Shown: positions 61,555 through 64,000 of the stretch, one piece after another
Numbering within the stretch: the first letter of the stretch is position 1
Layout of the letters: each line of letters starts with the position of its first letter
Assembly (NCBI GenBank): GCA_034336665.1
Contig: JAPFBE010000002.1
Location: 8,788,146-8,852,145 of the forward strand
Length of the DNA: 64,000 bases
Source: Luscinia megarhynchos
Lineage: Eukaryota; Chordata; Aves; Passeriformes; Turdidae
Reading direction: 5' to 3'
Notes under the pieces: model-generated
The model's input: the letters and a program-made list of their open reading frames with translations, nothing else
The model's database searches: none
Told to the model about the DNA's origin: nothing
Position numbers and translations under genes: made by a program

Positions 61555-62373
61555 AAGAAACCAATGGAACCTTAGCTAGTAATGTCTTATCTATTTACAA
61601 ATTCAGAAATATTTCTTTCCATAGAAAGATGGTAAGCCTGAGAAGACTTATGGTAGAGGAGATTTGAGACATATATTAAAAATGTAAAGGCTTACTTGAA
61701 GTAGGTCAAAACAGCAATCAGCCTGAGTCTTTAAATCAGAGCTCCAGCCTGGTTTTCAAAATTTCTTTGAAATGGGTGAAAAAGGGGTGATAACTAACTT
61801 TCCCATTGAATACCAATATTCAAAATTAAAACCTTAACATGCCCATTCCAGGCATTGCCCCAAAGACATTTAGATGTATTTCCTGAGACACAAATTTTGT
61901 ATTGTCTCAAGGTACTCACACAGCTCTCAAAGTGCAAGAATATCATTCTCCAAACACCTTAAGCTGTCCTACTCCTCTAGCTCAAGCAGAATTCAGAATT
62001 CATCAATTATGTCTGAAAGATCAAGGACATCTGCAAATCATGAGCTGGCATGCAGACTCTCACAGGGCAACCATCTTTCCTTGTCTCCTGACCTGCAGGC
62101 TAATATTTTGCATAGCCAAGAATCACAAAATGTCCCACAGACCTGAGGGAATGAGTTTTGGGGTCATCTCACTAGAGGAGTCAGTACTCCATTGCTGATA
62201 GAAGAGTAATTTGGGAGGAGTAAATTGGGCTCTGCAGCCTTTTTGCCTGCTCTGGACTGGTATTTTAGATTTAGTGGATCCTGAATTCTGTGAACTAGGT
62301 CTGCTGACTGCTGGTTTTTTTGGCTGTTAATGCACAAGCTCAGCTTAGCAGTTACAGCTCCTGGGTGAAGAAC

Positions 62374-62455
62374 TATAAAAGCTAGAGCTGCCTCCCCACC
62401 ATTGGTGCTCCATTGCTCTCAGTCTCTCCCACACTCACTCAGAGGTAGGAAAAGC
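62374..62455 (+). promoter_or_regulatory. Candidate TATA promoter with short first exon
   Basis: TATAAAAG at 62374-62381 is followed about 25-45 bases later by CATTGG, CTCAGTCTC and a pyrimidine-rich stretch, and then by CAGAG followed by GTAGGA (GT at 62455), a moderate splice donor. This layout resembles a TATA-driven first noncoding exon of about 50 bases. An LTR promoter of an unrecognised element is an alternative. No downstream coding exon is recognisable before the window ends. Confidence 0.3.
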
Positions 62456-64000
62456 TTCTTGTGGCATCTTTTACAGAATTTACGGAAGACACACCCCCAA
62501 GATAAGGTTAAAAATTTCTTTGGCACAAGGGTTCTCAATTCAGGGAGTTTTTGAAAATCATCAGGCTATCTAATACACATTTCAAAACCAATGAAACCAT
62601 TATTTTTTTCAGAAACAATTAAAGATTCATCACTACACAATTTTGATTCATCCATACCAGCACTTAACCATCAAATAGGAGATATTTTCTTCCTCTCTCT
62701 GCTGAATACATAGCTATCCACACAGGATCAAAGAGCTCCAGCAGGAGAGCCTCATTTGCATTGTTCTATCAGCAAGGGATCTGTAGCCCAAGCTAAAAAA
62801 TATCCTGGCCGCCAATACTGAGGGAAACGAAGCATCCCACTCCAGCTTGCACTTGGCTACTCAAGTCCCACTTTTCCCATATTCTCTTTCACTGTTTATT
62901 TCAGGCAAGCCCCTCACAGGAAGCGTGCAGATGCCTTAGGTTGGGAGGCTGCATGCTGGAGTGAGCTTGGTATAGCCAAACCACCACGGTTATAATCGGT
63001 GTATAACCAAAGATTTCAACTGCCAAAGGAAACTGGAGCTGTGAAATGTGACTCAGGGAGAATGTAGTTTAATCATTAGAGTGCCAGTTCTAGGAAATTC
63101 CCTCCGTGTAACAGTGAAACTCCATGACTGTGTCTCCTCACTACAGACGGGTAAGTACAGTTTCTACTGTGAAAAGAAAGCACTGAATTTCACATCAGCT
63201 GAGAGTGTGCAACAGCAACCAAAACAAAATTAAAAACTTCTGTTTGACCTAATGAGTGGCTAAGACAGCAGATATTTTGAAGAAAATATATTTGGCCTGA
63301 GTATGCACATAGAAACAGCTTTTTAATTTATCACACCAAGTGGAGATACAGCAAGTCTTGCTGAAGGGCCAGATGGCCTGGGTTCTTAATTGGTATATGC
63401 AATTTGTTGTTCTTGCAGAATAGATCACTCTCATCTTCACATAATGAGATACTTTTCCACAGGTTTCACATTAAATTACTGGGAGCAGGCAGTGGGAGTA
63501 CAGTTGCTGTAGGTGCAATGGGTTTTTCATTTTATTTATCACTACCTTAATTTCGAAAATTCTACAACAAACAGTCAGCCTATCAAAAAACAAGTACCCC
63601 TAGGCATTTTCCTCATGCTAGGTACTCCAAGAAGTCAGGGAGAAGCTATCTCTCAAGGCAAAGGAAAAAGTGATTGTGTCCTTAACTTACTCTGTCTCCA
63701 GTTATGGGTAGATTAAAACCCTCTCTGGAAGAAGATTTCTAAAGAAAAATAACAGGGAGCTTAATTGAAACATTCAGTGAAACACCAGCCTCATTCTGAA
63801 TCTGGGAATCTGTGAGAGCAGCATTTTTTTGATTGATTGACACTGAAGAAAATTAGACCTTTCAAATGCTTTTAATTCAGCATTGTTAGTTTTTTGGGCT
63901 CAGAATTTGTGTATAAGGTAAGACAGGGTAAGAAGAAGAAATCTTCAACTCCTTGCATATTGTTCCTAGCTTTTCAGATCAGTCAGGGTGTTCAGAGCTT
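62456..64000. other. Intergenic, no gene confirmed
   Basis: AT-rich sequence with one strong donor-like CGGGTAAGT at 63148-63156 (GT at 63151) on the plus strand. The open frame around it (63048-63233) resembles no protein I know. Confidence 0.45.

Noticed and set aside
1..64000. Bacterial-type systems, tRNA or rRNA genes, viral gene clusters
   Set aside because: No operon-like coding, no tRNA B-box context and no intact retroviral genes were seen; only solo LTRs and truncated LINEs are present.

Overview
This window is vertebrate nuclear DNA, almost certainly from a bird. The evidence is one intron-bearing adenylyl cyclase exon inside a CpG island, several truncated CR1 LINEs with their typical 3' tails, and solo LTRs of avian endogenous retroviruses. 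No operons, plasmid or phage genes, CRISPR arrays, tRNA or rRNA genes are visible. The LTR types look familiar from passerine and other neoavian genomes, but the species cannot be fixed from sequence alone.

The only confident protein-coding sequence is the first coding exon of ADCY1 (Ca2+/calmodulin-stimulated adenylyl cyclase type 1) on the minus strand at 2171-2839. It ends at a GTGAGC splice donor. Positions 1-2170 are therefore the start of intron 1, and the other ADCY1 exons lie beyond the left edge. A CpG island at about 1380-3670 covers the exon, the 5' UTR and the likely promoter, and it stops abruptly at an AT-rich compound microsatellite.

Everything from about 3.7 kb to 64 kb lies upstream of ADCY1 and looks like an AT-rich gene desert. 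I find no further exon I can name. The recognisable content is CR1 fragments (12.65-13.36, 14.9-15.0, 16.05-16.35, 21.73-26.82, 43.41-44.95 and 55.15-55.56 kb), LTRs, and simple repeats. The most structured part is 21.7-26.8 kb. There a single minus-strand CR1 copy is split into four colinear pieces by three separate LTR insertions, and one LTR carries a 35-copy, ~39-bp minisatellite. A second, simpler LTR-in-CR1 nest is at 43.4-44.95 kb, and a lone solo LTR lies at 49.1-49.7 kb.

The long uninterrupted ORFs at 23.3-25.2 kb are products of the minisatellite, whose common unit is 13 codons without a stop. They are not genes. I found no new biological system of a gene-cluster kind. The items most worth a second look are the LTR minisatellite and nest, the overlapping uORF and Cys-rich N-terminus of ADCY1, the G-rich start of intron 1, an antisense TATA box in intron 1, and a possible TATA-driven noncoding first exon near 62.4 kb.
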